The notes: generated from the sequence alone by a model not told the origin. Shown: positions 44,601 to 53,904, numbered from the stretch's first letter. The stretch is 64,000 nt of DNA from Actinoplanes lobatus (GCF_014205215.1 NZ_JACHNC010000001.1:8118501-8182500); one strand, 5' to 3'. Translations and numbers: made by a program.

Positions 44601-45301
44601 AGGTCGGGGTGGGTGGCGTCGATGCCGGTGTCGAGGACCGCCACCTTCACGCCGGCGCCGTCGTAACCGGCGGCCCACGCCTCGGGCGCGCCGATCTGCG
44701 GGACGCTGTCCTTGAGGTTGGCGGTGACCCGCCCGTCCAGCCAGAGCTTGCCCGTCTTCTCGCCGAGTGCGGTCCAGAACGGGCGGGTCTGGCTCTTGTC
44801 CACGGTGAGCGCGGCGGCACCCACCGTCCGCAGGTCACGGACCAGTTTCGCGCCGCGCGGGACGGCCGGCGCGGCCGTGCGTGCCGCTCCCGCCGGGACG
44901 GTGCTGATCACCGGTACGACGCTGGTCTTCGCGTCGTCGTACCCCATCTCGAGCAGGTCGGTGACGTTGAACAGGCGGCGGTCCAGCCGGTTGGCGCTGA
45001 GCAGCGGCAGCACCTCGTCGGGCAGGACGAACAGGTCGTCACCGCTGCGCTGGAGCCGGACACCGCCGGGGGCGCCGTCGGGCCGGTCGACGTCGACGGT
45101 CTCGGCGCCGCCGTCGGAGCCTCGCACGGTGACCACGTCACCGGTGATCAGGGTGATCGTGTGGGTGGTGGTGTCGGTCTTCGTCGGTGTTCCGGGAGCG
45201 GCCGCGGTGGCGGGGGCCTGCACCGCGACGGCTGCGCCGCTGAGCAGACCGGCCGCGGCGACGGCGGCCAGCAGCCGGCGCCGCATCAAGGGGGAAGACA
45301 T
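41672..45301 (-). CDS. Secreted S8-family subtilisin-like protease, 1209 aa
   Basis: ATG 45301 gives a basic N-terminus and signal peptide ending near residue 35, then a propeptide-like region. Catalytic triad: Asp ~223 (VAVLDTGIDATHPDL), His ~257 (NGHGTHVAS) and Ser ~427 (GTSMATPHVSG), with oxyanion Asn in AAGNSGPE. An inserted PA-like region and several C-terminal beta domains follow. Typical of large actinobacterial extracellular peptidases for protein scavenging or development. No strong Shine-Dalgarno is visible before the ATG. Confidence 0.92.
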   Translation of the reverse strand: MSSPLMRRRLLAAVAAAGLLSGAAVAVQAPATAAAPGTPTKTDTTTHTITLITGDVVTVRGSDGGAETVDVDRPDGAPGGVRLQRSGDDLFVLPDEVLPLLSANRLDRRLFNVTDLLEMGYDDAKTSVVPVISTVPAGAARTAAPAVPRGAKLVRDLRTVGAAALTVDKSQTRPFWTALGEKTGKLWLDGRVTANLKDSVPQIGAPEAWAAGYDGAGVKVAVLDTGIDATHPDLADQIDDKVSFVPGQDTADVNGHGTHVASTIVGTGAASSGVNKGVAPGADLIVGKVLDNSGSGLDSWVLAGMQWAAESGADIVSMSLSDPTLSDGTDPMAVAVDTLSARYGTLFVIAAGNSGPETIGTPSSAASALTVGAVDKQDRLAGFSSTGPLIRSGALKPDITAPGVAINAARSQQMTTGSGLYRSISGTSMATPHVSGAAAILAQRHPGWTGPQLKEALMSSAKGLTNYTPYQVGTGRVDVAAAVREQVRATGSVFFGNFDWPHEPTDEPVTEQVTFTNTGTGAVTLNLAATGPFELGAGSVTVPAGGAATVGVSGDPTAPGTGRYTGYLVGTDAATGAAVTRTSLGLIKEDERYDLTIKLLGRDGKPATATVLLKKAGEFDPYYYTVTGEQTLRMPPGTYTVESVLQVPGERADSLGYAILVDPETVIDGKAATVVLDASKARPLETGTPQRTENRQRKVDYGITYPGGDSFRDAFLIPVRFDDVYLSPTEQVEDVTFTLVNRWRKGEPLLSLSALGLPPLDATVQPGSTMEAGRDVLPLVYAGTGTPGEYPDAKGKAVVVTRSDAISAADRAAAAVAAGAKLLLVVNDGAGILNEVVGASPIPVASVHRDAGARLIELAKSGRRHIATNQVPYATYLYDLTRTYTGKVPDRPLTYHPRATDLTRIDAHYYNPTEPVQGSGGRYDVTFVPALGFAEREWHPSTRTEWVTPGQVWSESHAQGTWTVSANRNTYAKGATRLDWFAPAIRPAFNRTFAVQNSRYRDNMTINVQAWTSSGDTLEYGGNLEWGSVPTNLKLYQGDTLLHENKYSSSLQWKAVPPGTLPYHLVLDASRPAEKWRLSTRTHTEWDFVSSSNDSDRFEPMALLQMEYRLDTDERGDVPAGSTRKIRVKPIPQAGGGPDTGTVTSVGLEVSYDDGATWQKATLRTDGGWWTSTLKLPRRPGGFLSVRATGATDAGFSINQEIIRAYGLR

Positions 45302-45347
45302 GAAAGGATTTCTATCGGTACGGTCGATGCCGGTGAATACCTGACGG

Positions 45348-45379
45348 TGGCGGAGTCGCGCCAAGGCACGACTCCGCCA
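45348..45379. terminator. Hairpin between hydrolase and subtilase genes
   Basis: Perfect 11-bp stem (tggcggagtcg / cgactccgcca) with a 10-nt loop, directly after the stop of the minus-strand hydrolase ending at 45383. Confidence 0.7.
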
Positions 45380-45382
45380 AAC

Positions 45383-46210
45383 TCAGAGCCGAACCAGGTC
45401 GGCGAGCAGTTCCGGAAGTCCCGGCGAGCAGTAGACGTGCCCCATCCCCGGTACGACGTGCAGCTCGGCGTGCGGGATCGCGGCCGCCAGCGCCTCACCG
45501 TGGGCGAGCGTGACGACCGGATCCTGGTCTCCGTGCACGACAGCGGTCGGTGCGGTGACCGTGGACAGCGGCGTGCGCAGGTCCGGGCTGTCCCGCTGAC
45601 AGGCCGGCCCGTGATGAGCGGCCGCCGACGGGTCGACCGCCCGGGCCCAACAGCGTTCCAGCATCGCCCGGCAGGCCGGCTCGTCGAACGGGCGGACGTC
45701 GCCGTTCATCACCCGGAACAGGGCCACATCGGACTCCACACCGGGCCGGGTCCCGGCCGTGGCGGCGAGGTGCTTGCGGAAGCGGTCGTCCGGTGGCGGC
45801 AGGTCGCCGGGGCGGGCGCCCATCGGGGTGGTGGAGAGCAGGGTCAGCGACCGCACCCGGTCCGGCGCGTGCACACCCAGCCACTGCGCGATCATGCCGC
45901 CCATCGACGCCCCGGCGATGTGGGCGGACGGCAGCCCGTAGGCGTCCAGGATCGCCAGCGCGTCGGCGGCCAGGTCGGACAGCCCGTACGGATGCCGGTC
46001 GAAGTCGACGACGCTGGACAGCCCGGTGTCACGATGGTCGTACCGGATCACCTGCACCCCACGGTCGACGAGCCGGCCGACCAGCGCGTCCGGGCAGGTG
46101 AAGCCCTGCGCCGACGACCCCATGATCAGCAGGACGGCCGGGTCACCCGGATCCCCGGTCCGTTCCGTCCACAGTCGCAGAGGCCCGGCGGTCACCATCG
46201 TCTCGGTCAT
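45383..46210 (-). CDS. Alpha/beta hydrolase
   Basis: 275 aa from ATG 46210. Nucleophile elbow GASMGG (Ser102), an early oxyanion LLIMGSSAQG, the YDHRDTGLSS strand typical of TAP/esterase-like hydrolases, an acid in VHGDQDPVV and His near the end in PGMGHVY. Cytoplasmic, substrate unknown. Divergent from the hydrolase at 46294. Confidence 0.88.
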   Translation of the reverse strand: MTETMVTAGPLRLWTERTGDPGDPAVLLIMGSSAQGFTCPDALVGRLVDRGVQVIRYDHRDTGLSSVVDFDRHPYGLSDLAADALAILDAYGLPSAHIAGASMGGMIAQWLGVHAPDRVRSLTLLSTTPMGARPGDLPPPDDRFRKHLAATAGTRPGVESDVALFRVMNGDVRPFDEPACRAMLERCWARAVDPSAAAHHGPACQRDSPDLRTPLSTVTAPTAVVHGDQDPVVTLAHGEALAAAIPHAELHVVPGMGHVYCSPGLPELLADLVRL

Positions 46211-46293
46211 AGCCGGCGACGGTAGGCGATCCACCGATCGCCCGCCGCCGGTTTCCGCACCGGAACCGGATCATTGATCATCGCCGGCTCCGG

Positions 46294-47109
46294 GTGTTGG
46301 ATGGCGCGGTGGGCGCTGATCAGTCACTCGACATCAACGGGCGAGTGCTGCGCTATTGCGTCTACGGTCCCGCCGACGGCACTCCGGTCATCGCGCACAA
46401 CGGCACCCCGAGCACCCGCTGGCGACGGCCGGACCAGATCGAGACGATGCACCGCGCCGGCGTACGGGTGCTGATGCCGGACCGCCCCGGCTACGGCGGC
46501 TCGACCCGCCGCCCCGGGCGCAGCGTCGCCGACGCGGCCGGGGACGCCCGGGCGCTCGCCGACGCGCAGGGCTGGGAGCGGTTCGCCGTGTTCGGCGGTT
46601 CCGGAGGCGGACCGCATGCGCTGGCCTGCGCCGCTCTGCTGCCCGACCGGGTGACCCGGTGCGCCGTGCTCTCCGGCATCCGGCCGTCCGAACCGGCGGA
46701 CCCGCCGGACGAGCGCACCCTGCGGCCCGAACTCGAACGGATCTCCCGCGACATCATGGACCGGGTCGCCGCCGGTGGGCCGGAGATGCCCGGCATGCCG
46801 CCGGGGCGGCCGGCCCGCGACGATCCGGAGGCCATGGCACGGTTACGGGCGACCTTCACCGACAGCTACGACGGCTGGGTCGACGACAAGATCGCCTTCG
46901 CCCGGCCCTGGGGTTTCGCCATGCCGGACGGGACGGTTCCGGTCGGCGTCTGGTACGGCAGCGACGACCCTCACGTGCCGGGCGAGCACGCCCGGTGGCT
47001 GCTCGAGAACATCCCCGGAGCGCGGGAACACCGGTACGCCGGCGGCCACGTGCCCGGCCCCGAGACCTTCCGGCAGATCTACGACTGGCTGCGCGCCCCG
47101 GCCGGGTGA
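46294..47109 (+). CDS. Alpha/beta hydrolase
   Basis: 271 aa from GTG 46294, with GTG 46309 as an alternative. Motifs: HNGTPSTRWR (oxyanion), MPDRPGYGGS, nucleophile elbow FGGSGGGPHA, a SDDPHVPGEH acid/turn and GGHVPGPE for the catalytic His. Cytoplasmic hydrolase of unknown substrate. A long non-coding tract follows. Confidence 0.85.
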   Translation: MLDGAVGADQSLDINGRVLRYCVYGPADGTPVIAHNGTPSTRWRRPDQIETMHRAGVRVLMPDRPGYGGSTRRPGRSVADAAGDARALADAQGWERFAVFGGSGGGPHALACAALLPDRVTRCAVLSGIRPSEPADPPDERTLRPELERISRDIMDRVAAGGPEMPGMPPGRPARDDPEAMARLRATFTDSYDGWVDDKIAFARPWGFAMPDGTVPVGVWYGSDDPHVPGEHARWLLENIPGAREHRYAGGHVPGPETFRQIYDWLRAPAG

Positions 47110-47429
47110 GTGGCCGGTACGGCGCTCCGGTCACGGTCCGGCATTCCCCCAGAACCTTTCCGGTACGCCCGGCGCCGTCGTCAACCGCAACCCACCCCGT
47201 CCCGCCCTGCCACGCGAGCACCTGCCACTCCAGACCGTGCCGCGCCCGCCGGGCTCAGATCGGTGGCCGGGCAGGCCGGCCCAGTCGCCGCCACCGGTAC
47301 CTGCCGCCGGTCACGGCAGGTTCACCCGCCCGGCCTCCGGTCACGCTGGGCGAATAGTCGCGTTCCCGCCGCCCCGGCACCCGGGTTGCCCAGCCAGTCA
47401 CGCCGAGCGGGTGGTTACGGTGGTGATCG

Positions 47430-47869
47430 CCAGGCACCCGGGTTGCCTCTCCCGGCCGTTGCGCCGGTCGCGGCGGGTGGGTGGCGGCGGTTGACGTCAG
47501 TCGCGCCGCCGGGAGTTACTCACCGTGACCATGGCAGTGGTGCGTGGCGGCGCGTGGAAGATTGGTGCTGCGCTGGCCACCTCGATGTTCCACAAGGGCC
47601 GGCGAACGGGGTTTCTCGCTCACAGGGTGTTCCGGCTGGTCGGGTTTGCGGGGGTGAGCGCGCACGAAAGCCGCCGGGTGGGTGATCGTCACGGCGGCAG
47701 GGCGGGGTGAGCGCACACGCTGGCGATGTTGTGATCGCCTACCTGGTCTACAGCGGTGGTGACCGCGCACGTGGCGGCTTCCGTGTGCGGCCACCGGGCC
47801 TGACGGAACCGCGGATGACGATTGCCGTGACCGGCGCAACGGCCGAGAGCGGGCAACCCGGGCGCCTGG
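47430..47869. repeat. Long inverted repeat pair (about 45 bp)
   Basis: 47430-47474 and the complement of 47824-47869 match almost throughout, sharing ccaggc-cccgggttgcc and ggccgttgcgccggtc. A further partial copy of the gcacccgggttgcc core lies near 47380. Confidence 0.7.
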
Positions 47870-48316
47870 GAAGCGAGACCGGGACCACCCACCCCCGGTG
47901 ACCGGCGTCACGGCCGGGAGTTGGGTGACCACGGCGCCGGACCGGCAAGGGGTGACCGCAAGCTGGGCGGGTGGGCGCGACCCTGACCGGCGGCATCCAC
48001 CGGTTCACGCGAAGGAGCCGCGATTCAGCCGGCGGGCGCGTTGGGGGCCTGGAACCGCCGGGAGGCCGCGTGGCGGGTCACGGGGCGGGGAACTTGCGGT
48101 TGTGGGGTGCGCGAAGCGTACGAAAAGCGAGTTTTGGCCTTTAAGTGAAGGCACCCAGGGTGAGCGGGCCGCCGGGTTGAGGGGTATCGACAGGGGCCGC
48201 GGACACCCGACTGTGCGGGATAGTGTTTCCGCTGCTCTCGGTATGGGCCGTGCATCGGATCCGGGTCTGGACGATCGAACTATTGCACCCCGGTCTGGCC
48301 ATCAGGCACAACGCTG

Positions 48317-48335
48317 TTTGTGGGATTCCTACAAA
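48317..48335. promoter_or_regulatory. Near-perfect 19-bp palindrome upstream of the carboxylase gene
   Basis: tttgtggga t tcctacaaa: eight of nine pairs match around a central T. It sits ~100 bp before the GTG start and is AT-rich in GC-rich surroundings, so a regulator of fatty-acid or acyl-CoA genes may bind it. The regulator is unknown. Confidence 0.5.
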
Positions 48336-48437
48336 ACACGGTGCCCGACATGCATGATCCGGCGTATGGCTCGACCGGACAGTAGCCGAGAGGGTTGAGG
48401 CGAAGGAATCTGACGGGGCTGCAGGGAGGCTCGGCAA

Positions 48438-51400
48438 GTGTTCAGGCGTGTCGCGATCATCAACCGTGGAGAGAGCGCGATGCGCCTCATCCACGCCGTA
48501 CGGGATCTGTCCGCGGAGACCGGGACCCGGATCGAGACGGTCGCCCTCTACACCGATGAGGACCGCACCGCGACGTTCGTGCGCGCGGCCGACGTCACGT
48601 ACTCGCTGGGGCCGGCGGCTGCCCGCCCGTACCTCAATCATGGCCTCCTCGAAGAGGCACTGAGGGCGACCGGCGCGGACGCGGCCTGGGTGGGCTGGGG
48701 TTTCGTCGCGGAGGATCCGGTGTTCGCGGAACTGTGCGACCGGATCGGGGTGACGTTCGTCGGGCCGAGCGCGGAGGCGATGCGCAAGCTCGGTGACAAG
48801 ATCGGCTCGAAGCTGATCGCCGAGGAGGTCGGCGTTCCGGTCGCTCCGTGGAGTCGCGGCGAGGTCGCGACCCTGGAGGACGCGCTGCGCGCCGGTGACG
48901 AGATCGGCTACCCGCTCATGCTGAAGGCGACCGCCGGTGGCGGTGGCCGCGGTATCCGCCGGGTCGACTCGGGCGCGGATCTGACCGACGCCTACGAGCG
49001 GACGAGTCAGGAGGCGCTGCGGGCGTTCGGCTCCGGCGTCGTGTTCCTGGAGCGTCTGGTGACCGGCGCCCGGCATGTCGAGGTGCAGGTCATCGCGGAC
49101 GGGCAGGGCACCGCTTGGGCGCTCGGTGTCCGTGACTGCTCGGTGCAGCGGCGCAACCAGAAGATCATCGAGGAGTCGTCCTCGGTGGTGATGGCGCCGG
49201 AACAGGCCGCCGAGCTGAAGGCGTCCGCGGTCCGGCTGGCGCTGGCCGTCGGTTACCGGGGCGCGGGCACGGTCGAGTTCCTGTTCCACCCGGGTGAGAA
49301 GCTGTTCGCCTTCCTGGAGGTGAACACCCGCCTCCAGGTCGAGCACCCGATCACCGAGATCACCACCGGCACCGACCTGGTGAAACTCCAGCTGCACGTG
49401 GCGTCCGGCGGCAAGCTGACCGGTGCGCAGCCGCCCGAGCAGGGGCACGCCGTCGAGGCTCGGCTCAACGCCGAGGACCCGGACCGCGACTTCGCGCCGT
49501 CGCCGGGCCGCATCGCCCGCCTCGAACTGCCGGCCGGCCCGGGCATCCGGGTGGACACCGGGGTCAGCGAGGGCGACACCATTCCGGCGGCCTTCGACTC
49601 GATGATCGCCAAGATCATTGCGTACGGGCGGGACCGTGACGAGGCGCTCGGCCGTCTGCGCCGGGCGATGGCCGAGACCACGGTCATCATCGAGGGCGGC
49701 TCCACCAACAAGAGCTTCGTGCTGGACCTGCTCGGCCAGCCCGAGGTGATCGACGGTTCCGCCGACACCGGCTGGATCGACCGGGTCCGCGCGCAGGGCC
49801 GGCTGGTCAGCCACCGGCACTCGGCGATCGCGCTGGCCGCCGCCGGCATCGAGGCGTACCAGGACGAGGAGGACGTCTCCCGGCAGCGGCTGCTCACCAC
49901 CGCCCACGGTGGCCGTCCGCAGGTGCAGCACGACAGCGGCCGTCCGCTCGACCTGAAACTGCGCGGCGTCGGCTACCGGGTGCAGGTGTCCCGGCTGGGC
50001 GCCAAGCGGTTCCGGGTCGGCATCTCGGCGGGCGGCGACTTCTCCTACGCCGACGTGGTCAGCGACCGCTTCGACGCGCACAGTGGCCAGATGCTGGTCA
50101 ACGGCCACCGGTTCCGGCTGGTCACGGCCACGCACGGCCCGATCCACACGATCGAGGTGGACGGCGTCACCCACCGGGTCAGCCGGGACGAGGGCGGCGT
50201 GGTCCGGTCCCCCGCCCCCGCCCTGGTGGTGGCCACGCCGCTGGCGGTCGGTGACGAGGTGGAGGCGGGCGCGCCGATCCTCGTGCTGGAGAGCATGAAG
50301 ATGGAGAACGTGCTGCGGGCTCCGTTCAAGGCACGGGTACGCGAGTGCCCGGTGGCCGTGGGCAGCCAGGTGGAGACCGGCGCGCCGCTGATGCGCCTGG
50401 AGCCGCTGGACGACTCCGCCGCCGAGGAGGCCGCCGACGCGGGCGCCGCCGTCGAGATCGAACTGCCCGTCGCGTCCGGCCACTCGGCGGACCGTGGGCT
50501 GGAGGATCTGCGGGCGCTGCTGCTCGGCTACGACGTCGACACGGCCGCGGTCAAGGAATACCTGGCGGCGCGCGGCGACCTCGGCCACCGGCCGCTCGCC
50601 GGCGAGATCGAGCTGCTCACCATCGCCGCCGATCTGCTGGAACTCAGCCGCAACAAGCCGGGCGAGGACTGGAACCCCGAGCCGGGCGACGCGGTGCACA
50701 GCCCCCGCGAGCACTTCCACACCTACCTGCAGAGCCTCGACGCCGAACGGGCCGGGGTCACGCAGGGCTTCCAGGACCGGCTCACCCGGGTGCTGGCCCA
50801 CTACGGGGTGGACGGGCTGGAGCGTACGCCGGCTCTGGAGGACGCGGTCTTCCGGATCTTCCTGGCCCTCCAGCGGTCCGCGGCGAGCGTCGGCATCGTG
50901 ACCGAGATCCTGCGCCGGTGGATCGCCGGGAACCCGCCGCTGGAGCCGCTGTTCGAGCGGTCCGGCATCGCGCTGGAGCACCTGATCGAGGCGACGCAGG
51001 TGCGCTTCCCGTCGGTGTCCGACCTGGCCCGGGGCATCGTGTTCCGGTGGTACGCGCAGCCGCTGCTCCGGCGTACCCGGGCCGAGGTCTACGCCTCGGT
51101 CCGCGCCGATCTGCGGCACCTGGACCATCACCCGGACGCCCCGGACCGGGCGGCCCGGATCCAGACCATGATGGCCTGTTCCGAGCCGCTGGTCCGGCTG
51201 CTGGGGCAGCGGATCGGGCGGCCCGGGCGGGACCATGTTCCGCTGCTGGAGGTGCTGACGCGGCGGTACTACGACAATCGTGGGCTGACGTCCTTCGAGC
51301 CGCGGTCGGTCGGGAACATCCGTTTCGTCACGACGTCACATACTGCTGACCGGGTGACGCGGGTGGCCGCCACCGCCGTCGACATTTCCGACTTGTCGGA

Positions 51401-53861
51401 TTCGCTCGCGGCGCTCGGTCCCCTCGACGCCGACGTGGCCGACATCTACGTGGCCTGGGACTCGCAGCCGTCCACCGAGGAGATGGCGCACCACCTCAAC
51501 TCACTGTTCGCCTCGCTTCCGGTCGCCAGGGTCCGGCGGGTCACCACGACGGTCGCGGGCACGAGTGGCGCGGTCATGCACCACCACTTCACCTTCCGTC
51601 GCGATAATTCGGGCAATTTCACGGAGGATCGTCTTATCCGTGGTCTGCACCCGCAGATCGCGCTGCGCCTCCAGCTGGAACGGCTCCGCGAGTTCGATCT
51701 GACCAGGCTCCCCTCCACCGACGAGGAGATGTACCTGTTCAAGGCGGTCGCCAAGAGCAACCCGGCCGACGAGCGGCTGATCGCCATGTACCAGGTGCGC
51801 GACCTCACCGCGCTGCGCGAGACCGACGGCCGCCTGGTCGCGCTGCCCGCACTGGAGCAGGGCGTCACGCTCACCCTGGACGCGATCCGCAACATCCAGG
51901 CGCAGCGTCCGCAGAACAAGCGGTTCGACACCAACCGGATCATGATGTACGTCTGGCCGGTCACCGAACTCTCGCTCGACGAGCTGAACGCGCTCGTCCA
52001 GCGGATCCTGCCGACCGCCAGCGGCGCGGGCCTCGAAGAGGTGCAGTTCATCGCCCGGCAGCGGCGCTCCAGCGGGGAGCTCACCGAGGTGTCGGTGCGG
52101 ATCACCCTGGAACCGGGCAACGGGGCGCAGCTGCACGTGGGCGAGCCGTCGACCGAGCCGGTGCAACCGCTCGACGACTACCGGCAGAAGGTGCTGCGGG
52201 CGGCGCGGCGCGGGGCGGTGTACCCGTACGAGCTGACCGGCCTGCTGGGCAGCTTCACCGAGTACGACCTCGCCTCGTCCGGCGTGCTGGAGCCGGTCGA
52301 CCGGCCGAAGGGGAGGAACTCGGCCGCGATCGTCGCCGGTGTGGTGACCACGCCGACCGAGCGCTACCCCGAGGGCGTCACCCGCGTGGTGCTGCTCGGC
52401 GACCCGACCAAGTCGCTCGGCGCGCTGTCCGAGCCGGAGTGCGCCCGGGTCATCGCCGCCCTCGACCTCGCCGAGACGATGCGGGTGCCGCTGGAGTGGT
52501 TCGCCCTGTCCGCCGGCGCCCGGATCTCGATGACCTCCGGCACCGAGAACATGGACTGGGTGGCGGCCGCGCTCAAGCGGATCGTCACGTTCACCCAGGC
52601 CGGCGGCGAGATCAACATCGTGGTGGCGGGCATCAACGTGGGCGCCCAGCCGTACTGGAACGCCGAGGCCACGATGCTCATGCACACCAAGGGCATCCTG
52701 GTGATGACGCCGGACTCGGCCATGGTGCTCACCGGCAAGCAGTCGCTGGACTTCTCCGGCGGTGTGTCGGCCGAGGACAACTTCGGCATCGGCGGCTACG
52801 ACCGGGTGATGGGCCCCAACGGACAGGCGCAGTACTGGGCGCCCAGCCTGCCGGCCGCCCGCGACGTACTGATGGCCCACTACGACCACACGTACGTCGC
52901 GCCCGGCGAGACCGGTCCGCGCCCGGCGACCACGTCCGACCCGATCACCCGGGACGTCTCCGGCTTCCCGCACACGGTCGCCGGCAGCGACTTCGCGACG
53001 GTCGGGCAGATCTTCTCGGCGGCCCACAACCCGGACCGCAAGAAGGCCTTCGACATCCGTACGGTCATGCGCGCCGTGTCCGACCAGGATCACCCGGTGC
53101 TGGAGCGGTGGGCGGGCATGGCCGACGCGGACACGTCGGTGGTGCAGGACGCGCACATCGGCGGCCGCCCGGTCTGCCTGATCGGCATCGAGTCGAAGTC
53201 GGTGGCCCGGCGTGGCTTCCCGCCCACCGACGGCCCGGACACGTACACCGCGGGCACCCTGTTCCCGCGTTCGTCGAAGAAGACCGCCCGGGCGATCAAC
53301 GCCGCCTCCGGCAACCGCCCCCTGGTCGTCCTCGCGAACCTGTCCGGTTTCGACGGCTCCCCCGAGTCGATGCGCAACCTTCAGCTGGAGTACGGCGCCG
53401 AGATCGGCCGGGCCATCGTCAACTTCGAGGGCCCGATCGTCTTCACCGTCATCTCCCGCTACCACGGCGGCGCGTTCGTGGTCTTCTCGAAGGCCCTGAA
53501 CCCGAACATGACGGTGCTCGCCCTGGAGGGCTCGTTCGCCTCGGTGCTGGGCGGCGCCCCGGCCGCGGCGGTGGTCTTCTCCGGCGAGGTCAACAACCGC
53601 ACCGCCAACGACCCGCGGGTCAGCTCCCTGCAGGCCCAGGTCGCGGTGGCGGGCGGCGCCGAGCGTTCCGCGCTCAACGCCCGCCTGGCCGAGGTCCAGC
53701 AGTCGGTGCGGGCCGAGAAACTGGGTGAGGTGGCCGCCGAGTTCGACCGTGTCCACAGCATCCAGCGGGCGGTCGAGGTCGGTTCGGTCGACGCCATCGT
53801 GAGCACCGCCGAACTGCGCCCGCGCATCATCGAGGCCATCGAGCACGGCCTCAAGGGCTGA
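48438..53861 (+). CDS. Single-chain biotin-dependent acyl-CoA carboxylase, 1807 aa
   Basis: GTG 48438 with GGGAGG upstream. Domains: biotin carboxylase ~1-450 (TAGGGGRGIRRV glycine loop, FLEVNTRLQVEHP); biotinyl domain with Lys621 in ESMKMENV; a ~600-residue central region; and a fused carboxyltransferase ~1250-1807 (NIVVAGINVGAQPYWNA, GFDGSPESMRNLQLEYG, RYHGGAFVVFS). This is the fused type annotated in actinobacteria as acetyl/propionyl-CoA carboxylase alpha/decarboxylase alpha; the order resembles eukaryotic ACC. It makes malonyl- or methylmalonyl-type CoA; the acyl preference cannot be read. Confidence 0.92.
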   Translation: MFRRVAIINRGESAMRLIHAVRDLSAETGTRIETVALYTDEDRTATFVRAADVTYSLGPAAARPYLNHGLLEEALRATGADAAWVGWGFVAEDPVFAELCDRIGVTFVGPSAEAMRKLGDKIGSKLIAEEVGVPVAPWSRGEVATLEDALRAGDEIGYPLMLKATAGGGGRGIRRVDSGADLTDAYERTSQEALRAFGSGVVFLERLVTGARHVEVQVIADGQGTAWALGVRDCSVQRRNQKIIEESSSVVMAPEQAAELKASAVRLALAVGYRGAGTVEFLFHPGEKLFAFLEVNTRLQVEHPITEITTGTDLVKLQLHVASGGKLTGAQPPEQGHAVEARLNAEDPDRDFAPSPGRIARLELPAGPGIRVDTGVSEGDTIPAAFDSMIAKIIAYGRDRDEALGRLRRAMAETTVIIEGGSTNKSFVLDLLGQPEVIDGSADTGWIDRVRAQGRLVSHRHSAIALAAAGIEAYQDEEDVSRQRLLTTAHGGRPQVQHDSGRPLDLKLRGVGYRVQVSRLGAKRFRVGISAGGDFSYADVVSDRFDAHSGQMLVNGHRFRLVTATHGPIHTIEVDGVTHRVSRDEGGVVRSPAPALVVATPLAVGDEVEAGAPILVLESMKMENVLRAPFKARVRECPVAVGSQVETGAPLMRLEPLDDSAAEEAADAGAAVEIELPVASGHSADRGLEDLRALLLGYDVDTAAVKEYLAARGDLGHRPLAGEIELLTIAADLLELSRNKPGEDWNPEPGDAVHSPREHFHTYLQSLDAERAGVTQGFQDRLTRVLAHYGVDGLERTPALEDAVFRIFLALQRSAASVGIVTEILRRWIAGNPPLEPLFERSGIALEHLIEATQVRFPSVSDLARGIVFRWYAQPLLRRTRAEVYASVRADLRHLDHHPDAPDRAARIQTMMACSEPLVRLLGQRIGRPGRDHVPLLEVLTRRYYDNRGLTSFEPRSVGNIRFVTTSHTADRVTRVAATAVDISDLSDSLAALGPLDADVADIYVAWDSQPSTEEMAHHLNSLFASLPVARVRRVTTTVAGTSGAVMHHHFTFRRDNSGNFTEDRLIRGLHPQIALRLQLERLREFDLTRLPSTDEEMYLFKAVAKSNPADERLIAMYQVRDLTALRETDGRLVALPALEQGVTLTLDAIRNIQAQRPQNKRFDTNRIMMYVWPVTELSLDELNALVQRILPTASGAGLEEVQFIARQRRSSGELTEVSVRITLEPGNGAQLHVGEPSTEPVQPLDDYRQKVLRAARRGAVYPYELTGLLGSFTEYDLASSGVLEPVDRPKGRNSAAIVAGVVTTPTERYPEGVTRVVLLGDPTKSLGALSEPECARVIAALDLAETMRVPLEWFALSAGARISMTSGTENMDWVAAALKRIVTFTQAGGEINIVVAGINVGAQPYWNAEATMLMHTKGILVMTPDSAMVLTGKQSLDFSGGVSAEDNFGIGGYDRVMGPNGQAQYWAPSLPAARDVLMAHYDHTYVAPGETGPRPATTSDPITRDVSGFPHTVAGSDFATVGQIFSAAHNPDRKKAFDIRTVMRAVSDQDHPVLERWAGMADADTSVVQDAHIGGRPVCLIGIESKSVARRGFPPTDGPDTYTAGTLFPRSSKKTARAINAASGNRPLVVLANLSGFDGSPESMRNLQLEYGAEIGRAIVNFEGPIVFTVISRYHGGAFVVFSKALNPNMTVLALEGSFASVLGGAPAAAVVFSGEVNNRTANDPRVSSLQAQVAVAGGAERSALNARLAEVQQSVRAEKLGEVAAEFDRVHSIQRAVEVGSVDAIVSTAELRPRIIEAIEHGLKG

Positions 53862-53870
53862 TCCCTTTAC

Positions 53871-53904
53871 GACTCCGGCGTGGCGCTCCCGCCACGCCGG
53901 AGTC
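53871..53904. terminator. Strong bidirectional terminator hairpin
   Basis: Perfect 15-bp stem (gactccggcgtggcg / cgccacgccggagtc) with a 4-nt loop, between the carboxylase stop (53861) and the convergent response regulator stop (53903). Confidence 0.85.

Larger units (their letters stand above)
47110..48437. other. 1.3-kb non-coding, repeat-rich region
   Basis: Frames up to ~190 codons exist on both strands, but their proteins are low-complexity Pro/Arg/Gly with no homologous look. The DNA is full of scattered variants of gccggtcacgg and its complement. Its right end holds the promoter region of the carboxylase gene. Confidence 0.6.

Noticed and set aside
41588..46225. A 1545-codon open frame on the plus strand opposite the subtilase and hydrolase genes
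   Set aside because: Its protein is low-complexity Gly/Arg/Val/Asp with no domain; the opposite strand encodes a complete protease with a catalytic triad. Long antisense frames are expected at this GC content.
47110..47685. A 191-codon ORF directly after the hydrolase
   Set aside because: Pro/Arg/Ala-rich with no motifs, inside the repeat-rich tract and with competing frames on both strands.
48141..51236. A 1031-codon minus-strand frame opposite the carboxylase
   Set aside because: It is composed of repetitive Gly/Arg/His/Asp and mirrors a well-supported biotin carboxylase on the plus strand.
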